Below are positions 25,901 to 38,112 of a stretch of DNA of 64,000 nucleotides, piece after piece. This DNA comes from Piper betle (Eukaryota > Streptophyta > Magnoliopsida > Piperales > Piperaceae), in assembly GCA_033002965.1 (NCBI GenBank), contig JAURVB010000851.1:186001-250000 (forward strand). Direction: 5' to 3'. The position numbers and the translations under genes are program-made. Under the pieces are notes generated by a model. It did not search any database. It was given only the letters and a program-made list of their open reading frames with translations, and had not been told where the DNA came from. How positions within the stretch are numbered: position 1 is the first letter of the stretch; every line of letters starts with the position of its first letter.

Positions 25901-27234
25901 GTCTAATGTTATTAGTATCCGATTATTCAATTAATATTTATATTAGACAATTTGCTGGCCTGTTTGTTGTGCTGAATTGACTAATGTGTTTGTTATCATA
26001 GACGGGCATGTGTACTATGCAAGGAATTGTTGGAGTGCTTCATGATATGCATTCTGATTGATACAACCGTGTTTAGTCTTGTGATTATTTATGGTTCATT
26101 GTAATTTTTAGACAATAGAGTGTCCAGATGACTTCGGCTCAATTATGACTTTGATTTGCCTTGTCGTTCCGATTCCAATGGATATATAATACGTATACCT
26201 AACTTTGGATGGCCACACGCCGACACTCAGCCTGAGGCTGCCACATGTCGCACATGCATTAGGATAGATAAAATTGATAAAATTACCAATTTGCGCCTCC
26301 TTTACAATGATCTTCTTCCTCTGATTTCCTTCCCAATAATGGTGTGTTGGGGGAGCTTTCCGACAAGTTGTATGCCATCAGCCACACCATCTCTACTGAT
26401 TGACTCGTTGTCATCCTGGACATCCTAGACTGTTCTTATCCGTATACTATTTATTAGAATCATCTTCTTGAGTCTAGAGGTTTTTGATTGGATGATTGTT
26501 TCTTGACTTTAATTGTTTTAAGTGATTGATTGTAGATTACTTAAGAGTTTGATAACCTATTTGACTGTCTGTTTAACTGTTTATTATGTGATCGACTGAT
26601 TGTTTAATTGTTGATTGTTTGACTGAATGAATGTTTAGTTAACTGCTTACTGTTTAACCGTGACTATTTAACTGTTTGATGATAATTGATTGGCTTAATA
26701 ACTAGATTAGCTATAATTGATCATTAACTTTTTAATGGGAATACTTTAATTGTTTTACTGTTTAGAAAGATGGGGTTACTATACACCATATAGCATGCAT
26801 TGCATACTATTTATAATCTAGGTATCTAATTAGGTATGTGGAGCCGCTTGTTGATGTTGACTGGTTGCTAAGAGCTGGAATACCATGGAATACTATGTTC
26901 GCTAAGTATAATATTTCCCAAAAGTTAAGTCAACCCCACATCCAATACTTACTATGGTAAGATCTAATATATTATTTAGGATGTTCTTAGGATCTTCAAT
27001 TTAATTAATCACTTTTTAAGAGATGACCAGGTCTATCAGTTTACATTAATTGGGTTGGGCCTTTAAAGTTAGACTTACTCTTTGTTTTACTATCACTGAT
27101 ATCATATTGTGGTTTTTTACCAATCATGTGGTGTTGATTGCATTCCACATGATTGTGCTATTGAATTGGTAAAATTACATATACTACTATCGTAATGTTA
27201 TTGTTACTATACTATTATAGTTACCGTAAAACCC
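22976..27234. other. AT-rich spacer, no gene recognised
   Basis: No intact coding region or element with paired ends was found. 22.98-23.35 kb is rich in TTCGGTTTT/AACCGA-type words, as in some plant non-autonomous DNA transposons. 24.2-25.2 kb looks like degraded repeat DNA. The last 45 bases before solo LTR B belong to the GTTAYT-rich stretch that resumes at 30380. Confidence 0.5.
24603..24640. repeat. CACACACACT short tandem repeat
   Basis: Three tandem copies of a CA-rich decamer (CACACACACT) lie in spacer DNA. Confidence 0.8.
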
Positions 27235-30200
27235 ACGACCCGAGTGAGGGTTTTATAGTTGAAACTAGTTGGTTCGACTATTATTTTTAGTCGTGTCAAT
27301 TTTAGAACATGTGTGTTGAGCCGATGCCGGCTATGTGTTATGAACCCAAGTATATTATGATAACGTTAGTAAGATAATAGCAGAATGAGTTATCAGAGAA
27401 TATTAGAGTACACCTAGTTTTATTTTATGTTATTTTATTTTGAGTAAACCGTAGATTTAGAATTAGGTCATTTATTGTGCTAGGACATGTTAGTTATTAT
27501 TTTTGGATGCGTTAGTAGGCTTAAAACATGTCATTCGAGTTAGGACATTATTATTTTATTTTATGGTATTTTATTATATTTTATTTTATATTGTTTAGGA
27601 TTTCTTTCGTATTATTCACTCGAGTTGGGAGTGAGTCAAATTTTTATTACGAATATACCTTGGCCCTAATTTTACCATGATACTTCCCTCTTCTCCTATT
27701 TTTCCCAAAACCTGACAACTAACCACCTCCCCTTGACCGGCGACCGCCGCCACCGGTGACCTATCTCCGCCAGCAGCACCGGCGCCACTGGCGAACCCCG
27801 CCGCCAGCCTCCCTTTCCCTTCCCTTCCCCTCCTTCTCTTTCCTTACCTTGTTCTTGAAGCCGCCCCTTCCTGCCATTTTTTATTGCTGCCATTGACTAG
27901 TCGCAGCTGCTGGCTGTCACCCAGTCTTCTCCCTTCCTTTTCCCCTTCTTCCTCCTACTTTCCTTTGCCCAATGCTGACCACTGCCCTGCCTTGTTTTTG
28001 GAGTGCCACTGCCGGTCACTGCCATTGCGCTTCACTGTCGCCGTCTCCGCAAGCCAGCCTTCCCGACCAAGCCTTCCCTCTTCCCCTTCCTATCTTTCTT
28101 CTATCGATAGCCCCCCTACTCGATTGGCCGCCAGCAACAATCACCGCCGCCAGCCACCGGCATCAATCACCACCGCCAGCCGCCGACATCAATCACCGCC
28201 GCCAGCCACCGGCCGTCACCGTCCACAACCACCTACCCTCCTACCCTAGCACCTAGTCCTTCCCTTTCTGGCCGATTTCCAGCCGCGGTCGTAGCCGCCG
28301 TCATCAGTGTTTCGAGTCTGAATCACTATGAGGGGTTTATCGCTTCTCAAATTTTAGATTATTTAATTTATTTATTATTATTATGCATATCATTCATAAT
28401 TTTTACGAATTATTCATATTTTTTTGAATATGTTATTTTAAAATTTAGGGATAATTATATGTTGACTAATAAATTACGTTATGAAATTTATAATCGATAA
28501 TGACTAATAATACTTCGAATTAATTGATTAGGAAATTAAATATGTTATGGCAGATGTTAAAAATTGTAAAGTTAGGTATTATGGTTATATTTGTGTAGGT
28601 CAATTAATTATTTGATTAGAAACTTAATTCAAAATGAGAATTGATATGAGATGAAGATAAGTTTAGTAATTGTGACGTAGTCACCTAGTTAAAAGTAATG
28701 ATATGAAGATTTTAAATTGTTAATTGTTAAATTAATTCATTTATTGATAGTCCGATAGTAATATTAGTAATTATAGTGTTCATAATTTTGTAATGATTTT
28801 CGTGCATCCATTTCATTTATGCATTATATAGCTAGCTTGAGCATTAACATTTAGTTTAATTGTGTAGGTGCGAAATAGGAGCTCATGACCTCGCTTGGAG
28901 CTTCTACCATATTTGTTTAGGATTTGTCCATGGTTTATCATTTATTCTATCGTGATTTATTTACTGATTGCAAGATAGGTTAAGTGGCGTTTTATCAGAT
29001 CCCACTTATCTTGGGCCATTTAATCAAATATTTGTTCAGATTAATAATCCTCAAGGATGAGATCTCTCGAGTCTACTTTTTAAAACAAGATCCACTTCAA
29101 GTTGTTGTTGGGCTTATAATATTAAATCATTTCCTGGGCCTATATATATTTTTATCGAGTTTTTAGTGAGACGAGAGAAGGTGAAACCGACTCGCACGTA
29201 CCATGAGCAGGTACATGTGCCAGTCACAGTGGGCTATGGATTAGTGAGAAGGTTGTTCCATTCCTAAGGGATCCAGACAACTCCGCATTTTGAGTTTCCT
29301 CACACTCGGAGAAACGTGGAAGTTTATGGGTATTGTTTAATACAAAGCACATCTAGACATTTGGTTAAAAAGGTGCTGAAGGCGACTACCTAAGAGTACT
29401 TGGCCTTCGTGCTCAGGGCCAGGAGATATATGGAGAAAAGAGAAGGCTTATAGATATACTAGTAGTCCCAAGGGATAGAAAATGAAAATGAGAAAATGCC
29501 AACAAATGCATCAACAGACTAGTCAGTTTAGGATGCTATTGCCGTGGCTCAGATGGCTCCCAAGTAAATGCCCTTATGAAAGTTCAACAGAAGATTATAC
29601 ATGGTTTTTCTTCAAAATGAGAGTCAACTTTCATTGTTTGTTTGTTATAATTATTTTATGACTAGTAACACTCATTATTGACGGTTTTTATTATATATGT
29701 AGGTAAGGAGTAGAAGTATAATATACTAGCCTGGATGCAGGAGCAGTGGCATCTATGTGTAGCCACAAACTTGACGCGTTATATTGTATTGTTATGTTTT
29801 GATTATGATGTTATAGTTTATAGTATGATGTTTCATGATGAAATGATAATCATAATGTTTTTACATTGATTTAGCAAATGAGAATGATCTGGTAGATAAG
29901 AGTAGTAGATGGGTCAAGGCCCACTTTATAAAAGTGATTCTGTGAATATGATGAGTGTAAAAGTTATAATTGATAGATGGGTCAAGACCTAGTGGATGTA
30001 TAAAGTTTTGTTGATAAACTTTAGTATGTTTTGAAATGGAAGTTTTCTGTTGTATTGTGATGTAATTATATATATTTATATCGTGTTGTTTTGACAAGTT
30101 GGCCCCTTATTGCATTCTTAGGGGAAGCTTTGTCTGTTTGGTTTTAGAAATGTTATTGATTTTATCGGGATTGTTTTTTATTCTTAATTGTTTGTCATGT

Positions 30201-30379
30201 CATTCGCATAGTATCATGTTTAGGTTCCTTGCATCTCATGCATGCTTTACAAGGTTTATCTTCCATGTTAAGATGTTGAAAGTAGATCCATTTAGGTTAG
30301 GTTCTAGCTAGCTAACTTAATCGGGTGATTCGTAACATTCTAGTTGGGTTCACGGGTGAGCCAGATTTGGGGTGTTAAT
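27235..30379 (+). mobile_element. Family I solo LTR, copy B, with target duplication
   Basis: It begins CGTAAAACCC (first T mutated to C) and ends GGGGTGTTAAT (last CA mutated to AT). GTTAC flanks it exactly on both sides (27230-27234 and 30380-30384). Anchors shared with A and C include GATCCCACTTA near 29001 and the AGAGTACTTGGCCTTCGTGC word near 29392. The GC-rich block is 27.7-28.3 kb, about 500 bases into the LTR. No PBS or internal region remains, so it is a solo LTR. Confidence 0.85.
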
Positions 30380-30730
30380 GTTACTGTTACCGTATCAGTT
30401 ATCGCATTGTTATCGTTAACATTATTGTTGTTAGAGCATCACCATTTTGTTTCTGTTACCTTTATCACTGTCATTACCCCTAATGTTATTGTTATAGTTA
30501 CTGTTATCGTTATCGATACTGTTACTATACCGCTATCATGATTGTAACCATTATTGCTATTGTCATTACTACTGTGAGTGTTACAGTGACTGATACTGAA
30601 ATTATATTGTTATTGTAATGTTACTAACATTGATATTTGTCATTGTTACTGATATTGTCACTGTCATTGTTGTTGTCATAATTGTTGTATTGATACTATT
30701 ACTGTACTTACTATTATTGTTGTACCTATT
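30380..30730. repeat. Cryptic GTTAYT-rich simple-sequence tract
   Basis: About 350 bases are dominated by GTTACT, GTTATC, ATTGTT and their variants without a fixed period. The same composition ends just left of solo LTR B, which therefore inserted into this tract. Confidence 0.7.
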
Positions 30731-32396
30731 GACTGAATGTCTAGGTACTTACTGTTACTTTTATACTGGTTGACTAACTGTCCATGCACTTATTATTAAT
30801 ATTATACCTATTGGTTGATGTCTAGGGACCTTGATGGTGATTCCATGTATTATACATCTGTTATATACTTCATTGTTGATTATTATTGTCCTTCTATGTA
30901 TACACTCTAAAGGGCATATTATTGTATTACCCCTATTGATAATAATATCTAGGGATTACTGGACTATTTTGTACTAAACTATTGTATTTTTTATACTGTA
31001 TTGTTCATACTATATTGTTCATACTATATTGTTCCACTATGTACATTGTACTATATCACTGAACTATTCTATAAGGTACTGGGGCAAATGCTTGCCTTGG
31101 TTAGGTAAGCATGTTATTGCCTTCTGAATACTCACCTTGTGGAGGTATGCATATATGATTTTATGCATGAGCTATATGTAGCGTATTTATTGATATATTA
31201 ATTACGTGAGGACCATTAATGTTTATTATTGACGCGTTTTTATAAACATGTGGGTTTTGTACCCTGCTAAAAAGCCAGAGCTGTTGCGGGAATGCTTTAT
31301 TTCACTTGGATATTGGCGGTTATGGATTTTACATTATTATGGTATTCAATTTTTAGTATATTATTTTACTGCATTCATGGTCATTGGGATTAATGATCGC
31401 TGATTTTAAATTGATTTTCACATCAAGATGGTTTGAAGATCCTAGGGATTTTATAAGGTTTTGTCATAATTTTGGTGCTATTTTCTAATATTGTTGGTCA
31501 TAAATGCATTTAAACATCTGCTCAATTTATTTACCAAGTAACCCCTCCGGTCTGGTTCCTCTGGGAACTAGGTTGGGATGTTTCTTGCTCTTTATCTAGT
31601 CTAGGATGTCTGACCTCACGAGGTTGAAAATAGTAGGAAAGTATCGAGCTGAAGCTCCAAGTCCAATCCCCTTTGCCCCCATCCATCTCTCATTTTCTCT
31701 CCTCCTACACCCTATCAATTCTATGTGGCCATAACCACACTGCAGCCGGCCACTGTCCAATGTCGACCAACCCACCCTGTCCCCATATGCCGCACCACCC
31801 CCTCCCCGCCCCCACCATCGAGCACCTCCACAAGCAAAGCAACCTGACAGAGGCCTTGCAAGCCGTCCCCCACCTCCCCCACCGTCCTCTAGCACTCCCT
31901 CGCCCTTGTTGATGACTACCTGAATCACCACCTATTTTTTTGATCATCCTAATCTCCCTTATTTCCTTTCTCTCATTTTCTTCATGAACTAGTGGTGTTG
32001 CTATATAGGTGTATCCATTAGTCTAGGTTTTATTACCCATTTACAACCTCTAGTTTTCACAGTTTGATGTATGCAATTGTCTTCTTATACTAGGCTTATG
32101 TTTTGCCTGATGTGATGTATGTAATGGTCTTGCTATTGATACTAAAGATCTGGTACAATTTATAATTTACAGGTTGCTGTCTATTACATTAATAAGATTT
32201 GATGATATTAATTAAATCCTACCAATGATAGATACAATTTTCCTGTGTTCTAAGTACATATTATTTTCATGTAAACTCCTTTATTATTTAATTTTGTTCT
32301 TTGTACTTACTTATCTAAAAATTAATATTTATTTTTAACTTTCTTAAGTTTGATTATAATATTTTTTTATAAATATATTGGGCTTAATAAATATAG
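30731..32396. other. Spacer, no gene recognised
   Basis: It continues AT-rich. 31.6-31.9 kb is locally GC-rich and gives overlapping open frames on both strands without any recognisable domain. No paired element ends were seen. Confidence 0.5.
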
Positions 32397-33250
32397 TCTT
32401 ACACCACGATTTGGCTTACAATGGGAATGGGATCAAACTAATAAATTTTGTGATACAAGAAAAAGAGCCAGCAATGAGTGTCACTAAGTCCCAAATAACT
32501 AATAATGGAATAATTAATAATTGACAAGTGGATAGAATAGTTATCCACTGGAAATTTGAGTTGAAGCAAAAACTTCTCCATATCAACTGATCATAGCAAA
32601 TAAAGTAAACCGACCAATAGGGCCTAAACATAATCCCTGACATCCATACGCATGGACCTAATATAAATCATGGTAACATGCTGGTAAGACGGCTAGTAAG
32701 GTCTAGCAAATAATGAATGCAGCATCGCACAATCTGGATGTACTCAAGAGGGATGTGCACATGCCGAAAATAAATACCGCTAGTAGGGAATAAGTTGAAA
32801 CAATAATTATAATTTAATTGTCAACCAAATACCACAGGTGGATACTGGCTGGGCCCCTCAGTAACATCACGCCCCCAACCACAATCTGAAATCATTCTTT
32901 AAGTATAGGCTTGAGACAATTTATCAGATAGTGCTTGAATGTGACTTGTGATCTGGATCTTGATTTCAAAAACTCATCAAAGGATCTCAACTTTGATGTT
33001 TTGTTAATCTAGAAAATTGAGCTAAATCACCTGTAGGTAATGGGATCCGATAAAACTCTACTATTTACATCCTACGATGTGAAAATAAATCACGTGAGCC
33101 AAGCAGTAGATGAAACTGAAGAGAGTTCTAACGGACTTGCAGGATGAGCTCCTCATCCTAGCAAGCCCAACTCCGAGCAGCCTAGGGATACACACCGCTA
33201 TATGATCCCGTTTGATGCATACATGCAATGATATTAAAGTAGTCTAGATG
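32397..33250 (-). mobile_element. Family I LTR fragment, copy G
   Basis: The left end, TCTTACACCACGATTTGGC, resembles the TGTAACACCCCGTTTCGGC end of copy A. GATCTGGATCTTGATTTC, GGATCTCAACTTTGATG and GGGATCCGATAAAACTC follow in the same order as in A. Similarity fades after about 33250, and I find no matching other end, so it is truncated or too decayed to bound. Confidence 0.55.
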
Positions 33251-34640
33251 CAGCAAATTTTTGACATGACAGGAGACTGAACTGAAAACTTAACTGCTCA
33301 ACTTGATCTTTCTCAATTCCTGAGAACGTGAATCATATGGCATAGATTAATAATTTACTTGCATATATCAAACGTGAGATGTCGGTGTACTATGAACAAA
33401 TGTCGAGATTAACCTCCATACTTGAAGTAAGATTTCAAAATGCCCGGATGTGTTAGGCAATGAAACTTGAGATGCCTAGCACGCTAGTCAATAACGAGAT
33501 CTTGGTAATGTTATGAAATTATTCGTCATGATCACTTACTTAATCAAACAACCCGGAGGATAATTACATTGAAAAGGCTTTTAAAATGAAGAACTTGAAA
33601 GATGTTGAATCAGAAGGATTTGATAAGCTCCGACGGAGCAACTTGAGATGTTGGAATCACACGAACCCCACTGCGTGTTAAAGATTTTTATTAAATTAAA
33701 TATTTTAATTGTTTATACAATTAAGGTAATTACTTTAATTTAAATTTAACTTAAGATCTTCCCGCGCGTGTTCATTTATCAACCACAGACACGATTAACT
33801 ATTATTTTATCAATTAATTAATTAATGAATAGTCACGTTAACCGAGGTGGCTCGAATGTGGCCAAAAATTCCAAAGTTCGAATCTTTTTGTTGTGCCAAC
33901 CCTCATTGGAATATTACAAGGTGGATTTTACATTTACGAGTGGAACACATAATTTTCAATTATTTAATACAAAATAATACACATTTTATATAAAAAATAT
34001 ATATTTTCATCAACCAACAAACAAGATAGTTACGTGATTAACATGCTAAAATGATTTACAGCGTTCTACATGACCTAAGTGTATGTACCAAACTGAAAAT
34101 GCCAAAACAAAGAGAAGAAGGAAGAAAAGGGCGTACCAAGAGGGAAGAGCGGGAAGGGAGGAAGAGGGGATACCGAGGCAAGTGGCAGCAGTGCCGCAAG
34201 TGGCCGGCTGCAGAGCTGGGCAAAGTGGGGAAGATGGGCCAAACAAGGGGCAGCAGCTAGGGTTATAATGAAAACCCTCCCCATGTTAGGTGCCCCTGTG
34301 CAAGTCCCGGTATGTTATTATGGGTTTGGGACCCTAAACTTAACAACACTGATTTTATTACTAAGCCTAATGAGCTCCAAACAAATTCAAAATTTACAGA
34401 TTTCAAGAAGACAGTTAGTGCAGCATTAACTTTATTTACCAGGAATTTAGGAATTTGCATAGGGGTTTGTTTGATTAAACCTAAGTCAACCATCTCCACT
34501 GTTTCAGAAGAAACCGGGAGCATAGCCTTCATTAGCTATTTTGCTCAAGCCCTTAATGGTGTCTATTTATCATGAAATTTAGTGATCCAATGCTAGCTCC
34601 TAAATATAAACATGGGAAAAACATACATCAAGACAACATC
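33251..34640. other. Spacer, no gene recognised
   Basis: AT-rich except for a purine-rich block at 34.1-34.26 kb that opens frames on both strands through composition. The 87-codon open frame at 34312-34575 has no recognisable domain. Confidence 0.45.
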
Positions 34641-34737
34641 AAAATAAAAGAGATAAAAATCATGAAATATGGGTTTCAAAACTAGAACATGAAGAGGATA
34701 GAAACTTGATGAGATTTATGTCATTTTTCATGCATGA

Positions 34738-34815
34738 TGCAAGGAAAAAACATACTTGTGATGCACATGGACATATGCAGGAAGAAACATGCTTGTGATG
34801 CACATGGACATGAAT
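34738..34815. repeat. Local direct duplication
   Basis: CTTGTGATGCACATGGACAT occurs twice in succession, about 39 bases apart, with a shared preceding GGAA-AAACAT. Confidence 0.8.
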
Positions 34816-35010
34816 CCTACTGAAGTGAGGAATATAATGAGATGGCACCACCTGCTTGACTGACAAACTCCCTCTCAAATCATCAGGTGGAACCCATGAA
34901 TGGAACAAATGAAACAACAACCATGAATAAAACAACAACAATCGGCGTAGGCAAACCTGGCTCAAACTTGGCTATGATACCACTTCTTGGGGCCCAAGGG
35001 CCCCAACCAA

Positions 35011-35022
35011 GCTCTGATACCA
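35011..35022 (-). other. Primer binding site of the first short-LTR element
   Basis: The minus strand reads TGGTATCAGAGC directly after the LTR's ...CCCAACA end, matching initiator-Met tRNA. Confidence 0.8.
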
Positions 35023-35023
35023 C

Positions 35024-35192
35024 TGTTGGGCCCTTTGGGCCCCCAAAGGACTTACAATAGGTGTCATGGGCCTCTCTTAATCCAAAGTGGATATCTCTTA
35101 ATTTAAAAATTAACTTAAGGAATAAGGCTTTCCCATTAACCTATATATAAGTCACTAACATCATCCACGACCGATGTGGGATAAACCCAGCA
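35024..35192 (-). repeat. Short LTR a (169 bp)
   Basis: The plus strand starts TGTTGGGCCC and ends GATAAACCCAGCA (expected AACA). It shares most of its length with LTRs b (36093-36235) and c (37964-38112), including CATCATCCACGACCGATGTG. Confidence 0.8.
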
Positions 35193-36092
35193 CAAACAAG
35201 AGCAATTATCTAGAAAAAGAAAGAAAGGAAAAGAAAAGAAAGAGGAAAGGAGACTTACCATAAAGAGAGGAAGGAGGAAAAGGAAAGGGAAGGAGAGGTC
35301 CAAGGGTTTGGGAGGCATGGAGAGGAGTTGGAGGGGATATGGAGTGGTGGGAGAGGAGTTGGCAGTGGAAGGAGGTTGGAGGAAGCAGTGGAAGAAGGGT
35401 GAAATGGAGTGAGAGATCGGCTCTATACATGTGGGGCACGACCCTAGAGTTTATCTAAAACACACAACACAAAAACAAAACAGAAAAAGTTGAAGCACCA
35501 TAGTTCCCAACCGAGTGTACCTAACTTTAGGGTGACCAGTGCATTAGATGCAAAATAACATAACTCCTCGTAACATATAAGCACCTACTAAATATTTGTT
35601 ACATGCTATTCAGTTAGGTTCACTAAGGGAACCCACACTAAACCCATTGGACATTTAGCTTAGGCTTCACAATTAAAGATGCCAATCCACATTCACTACT
35701 AATGTAATAAAGTGTGGCAAGTGGAAGTTTTCCATTGAAAGGGCGTTCATATGTTGTTAAACCCAAATGACCTCGTCTCCCTTCTTCGTGCATATACCTT
35801 ATACCTTATATCCATCCTCTTCCTTCCCAAGCCTGACCACCCACGAGGCCACAACGTCGTCGAAGCCACTGCTGCCACCACCAAACCACCTTTGCGCCGA
35901 TCTTCCTCTTATGACCTTAACCTCCTCTTCCTCTCCTTCAACTTGCCGCTCCTTCTGTTTCTCCTAAGTCAGACCTAATTGCCTCGTCGACCAATGCAGA
36001 GATGATAGAGGCAATGGTGGCGTCCAACTGTGCCCCTACCTTACAACCTCTGGGCCGATTTTTTTCTCCATGGCCATTAAACCAATACTATC
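35193..36092. other. Spacer between the two short-LTR elements
   Basis: A purine-rich block at 35.2-35.4 kb and a CT-rich block at 35.75-35.98 kb open frames by composition. No gene or element end is recognised. Confidence 0.45.
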
Positions 36093-36235
36093 TCTTTTGG
36101 GCCCCCAAAAAGGGCTTGCAATAGGTGTCAAGGGCCTCTCTTAATCCAAAAGTTAACTTAAGGATTAAGGCTTTCCCATTAGCCTATATACAACTCATTA
36201 ACATCATCCACGACCGATGTGGGACAAACCCAACA
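36093..36235 (-). repeat. Short LTR b (3' LTR)
   Basis: It is collinear with LTR a and ends CAAACCCAACA, but lacks the outer TGTTGGGCCC. Confidence 0.78.
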
Positions 36236-36249
36236 ACTCCCCTTCACAC

Positions 36250-37660
36250 ATCGGGCGTTCCCGAAACAATCGTCGCCTGGCAATCTCACACTTTGATCAG
36301 ACGGCAATCTCATTGGGCGTTCCCAAAACAATCATCGTCTGGCAATCTCACACTTTCATCAGATGGCAATCTCATCGGGCGTTCATAAAACAATCATCGT
36401 ATAGACAGCAATCTCATCGGGCGTTCCCAAAACAATCATCGTTTGGCAATCTCACACTTTCATCAGATGGACAATCTCATTGGGTGTTCTTGAAACAATC
36501 ATTGTCTTTCATCAAATGGCAATCTCATCGGGCATTCCCGAAATAATCATCGTCTAGCAATGTCACACTTTCACACTTTCTATCAGACGACTATCTCATA
36601 TAGCAATCTCATTGGGTGTTCCCGAAACAATCATCGTCTGGCAATCTCACACTTTCATCGCAATCTCACCAGGTATTCTCGAAACATCATCTGGCAATCT
36701 CACACTTTCACACTTTTATCAGACGGAAATCTCATATGGCAATCTTATCGGGTGTTCCCGAAACAATCATCATCTGGCAATCTCACACTTTTATCGCAAT
36801 CTCATCAGGCGTTCCCGAAACAATCATCATCTTTCATCAGACGGCAATCTCATCGGGCGTTCCCAAAACAATCATTGTCTGGAAAATCTCACACTTTCAC
36901 ACTTTCATCAGACGGTGGCAATCTCATCGGTGTTCCCTGGAAAATCTCACACTTTCACACTTTCATCGGCAATCTCACACTTTCACACTTTCATCAGACA
37001 GTGGCAATCTCATATGGCAATCTCATCGGTGTTCCCGAAACAATCATCGTCTGACAATCTCACACTTTCATCGCAATCTCATCGGGCATTTCCAAAACAT
37101 CGTCTGGCAATCTCACACTTTCACACTTTCATCAGATGGCAATCTCATACGGCAATCTCATCAGGCGTTCCCAAAACAATCATCATCTGCCAATCTCACA
37201 CTTTCATCACAATCTCATCGGCATTCCTGAAACAATCATCATCTTTCATCAGACGGCAATCTCATCGGGCATTCCCGAAACAATCATCGTCTGGCAATCT
37301 CACACACTTTCATCGGCACGGGCACACCACACACTTTCATCGGACACATCTAACGGCTTCCCGAAGCAGCCATCCTCTGCACCACATCTCATCGGACGTG
37401 TCCCGCACATCTTTCATTGACAATTTCACACTTTCACACTTTGATCAGATGCCAATCTCATCGGGCGTTCCCGAACATCTTTCATTGAAAATTTCACACT
37501 TTCACACTTCCATCAGACGCCAATCTCATTGGGCGTTCCGAAACAACTTTCATCGGCAATCTCACACTTTCACACTTTCATCAGACGGCAATCTCATCGG
37601 GCATTCTCGAAACAAAATCATCATATTTCACACACTTTTATCGACGGCGCATCAAGCGGG
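36250..37660. repeat. Tandem array, 62-bp basic unit
   Basis: The basic unit consists of GTTCCCGAAACAATCATCGT, then CTGGCAATCTCACACTTTCA, then TCAGACGGCAATCTCATCGG and GC. The spacing between the GTTC words at 36319 and 36381 is 62 bases; elsewhere submodules such as TCACACTTTCA are doubled or dropped. The array is nearly free of stops in all three plus-strand frames, giving open frames of 426 codons (36612-37892), 204 codons (36616-37230) and 164 codons (36560-37054). I do not regard these as genes. Confidence 0.9.
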
Positions 37661-37963
37661 TTTCATCAGAGGGGCACCCGCGCATAGGCAGGTGCCCGTG
37701 CACCCGCCTAAATCATCAGATGGAACCCATGAAAGAAACAACAACAATATTGGCCTAGGCAAACATCATGGGCTTTTAAATCATCAGGTGGAACCCATGA
37801 AAGAAATAATAACAATCGGCCTAGGCAAACCTAGTTCGAACCTGGCTCTAATACCACTTCTTAGGCCCTTTAAGCCCCCAACCAAGTTCTAATACCAATG
37901 TTTCAACCGACTCTAATACCACTTCTTAGGCCCTTTAAACCCCCAACCAAGTTCTAATACCAA

Positions 37964-38112
37964 TGTTAGGCCCTTTGGGCCACTAAAAAGGCCTGTAATA
38001 GGTGTCACAGACCTCTTTTAATCGAAAAGTTAACTTAAATATTAAGGTTTTACCATTAGCTTATATACAACTCGCCAACATCATCCATGACCGAGGTGGG
38101 ACAAACCTAACA
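37964..38112 (-). repeat. Short LTR c (5' LTR)
   Basis: This 149-bp LTR starts TGTTAGGCCC and ends CAAACCTAACA on the plus strand. It is collinear with a and b. Confidence 0.78.

Larger units (their letters stand above)
34641..35192 (-). mobile_element. Short-LTR (TRIM-like) element, 5' part only
   Basis: On the minus strand: LTR 35024-35192, then PBS 35011-35022, then internal sequence shared with the second element (ATCAGGTGGAACCCATGA near 34880 matches 37783). I could not find its 3' LTR, so it is truncated. It has no coding capacity. Confidence 0.65.
36093..38112 (-). mobile_element. Short-LTR (TRIM-like) element with an internal tandem array
   Basis: On the minus strand: 5' LTR c (37964-38112), PBS-like word TGGTATTAGAAC next to it (about 37951-37962), leader copies with CCACCTGATGATTT, a 1.4-kb tandem array (listed separately), polypurine tract 36237-36246, then 3' LTR b (36093-36235, missing about its last 10 bases). 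There is no gag or pol, so it is non-autonomous. The PBS/leader piece is itself duplicated (37840-37900 and 37905-37960). A target duplication could not be read because the 3' end is eroded. Confidence 0.75.

Noticed and set aside
26156..26428. 90-codon plus-strand frame
   Set aside because: No recognisable domain, no splice-consistent neighbours, AT-rich repeat surroundings.
27696..28256. Frames of 65-121 codons in GC-rich DNA
   Set aside because: This is the matching GC-rich block of solo LTR B; the frames are not shared with the other LTR copies.
32397..33932. Complete family I LTR ending at the GGATTTTACA near 33932
   Set aside because: Similarity to family I stops around 33250 and the flanks (TATAG and TTTAC) do not match, so the apparent end is probably coincidental.
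34046..34284. Overlapping frames on both strands around a GAAG-rich run
   Set aside because: Purine-rich composition opens all frames; no domain.
36250..37660. CRISPR-like appearance of the repeats
   Set aside because: Repeats are contiguous and variable in length without unique spacers, lie inside a plant retroelement, and there are no cas genes; this is a tandem array.
36612..37892. 426-codon open frame
   Set aside because: It lies wholly in a tandem array whose unit is stop-free in all frames; other frames are open at the same place, and there are no domains or splice partners. I treat it as a by-product of the repeat.
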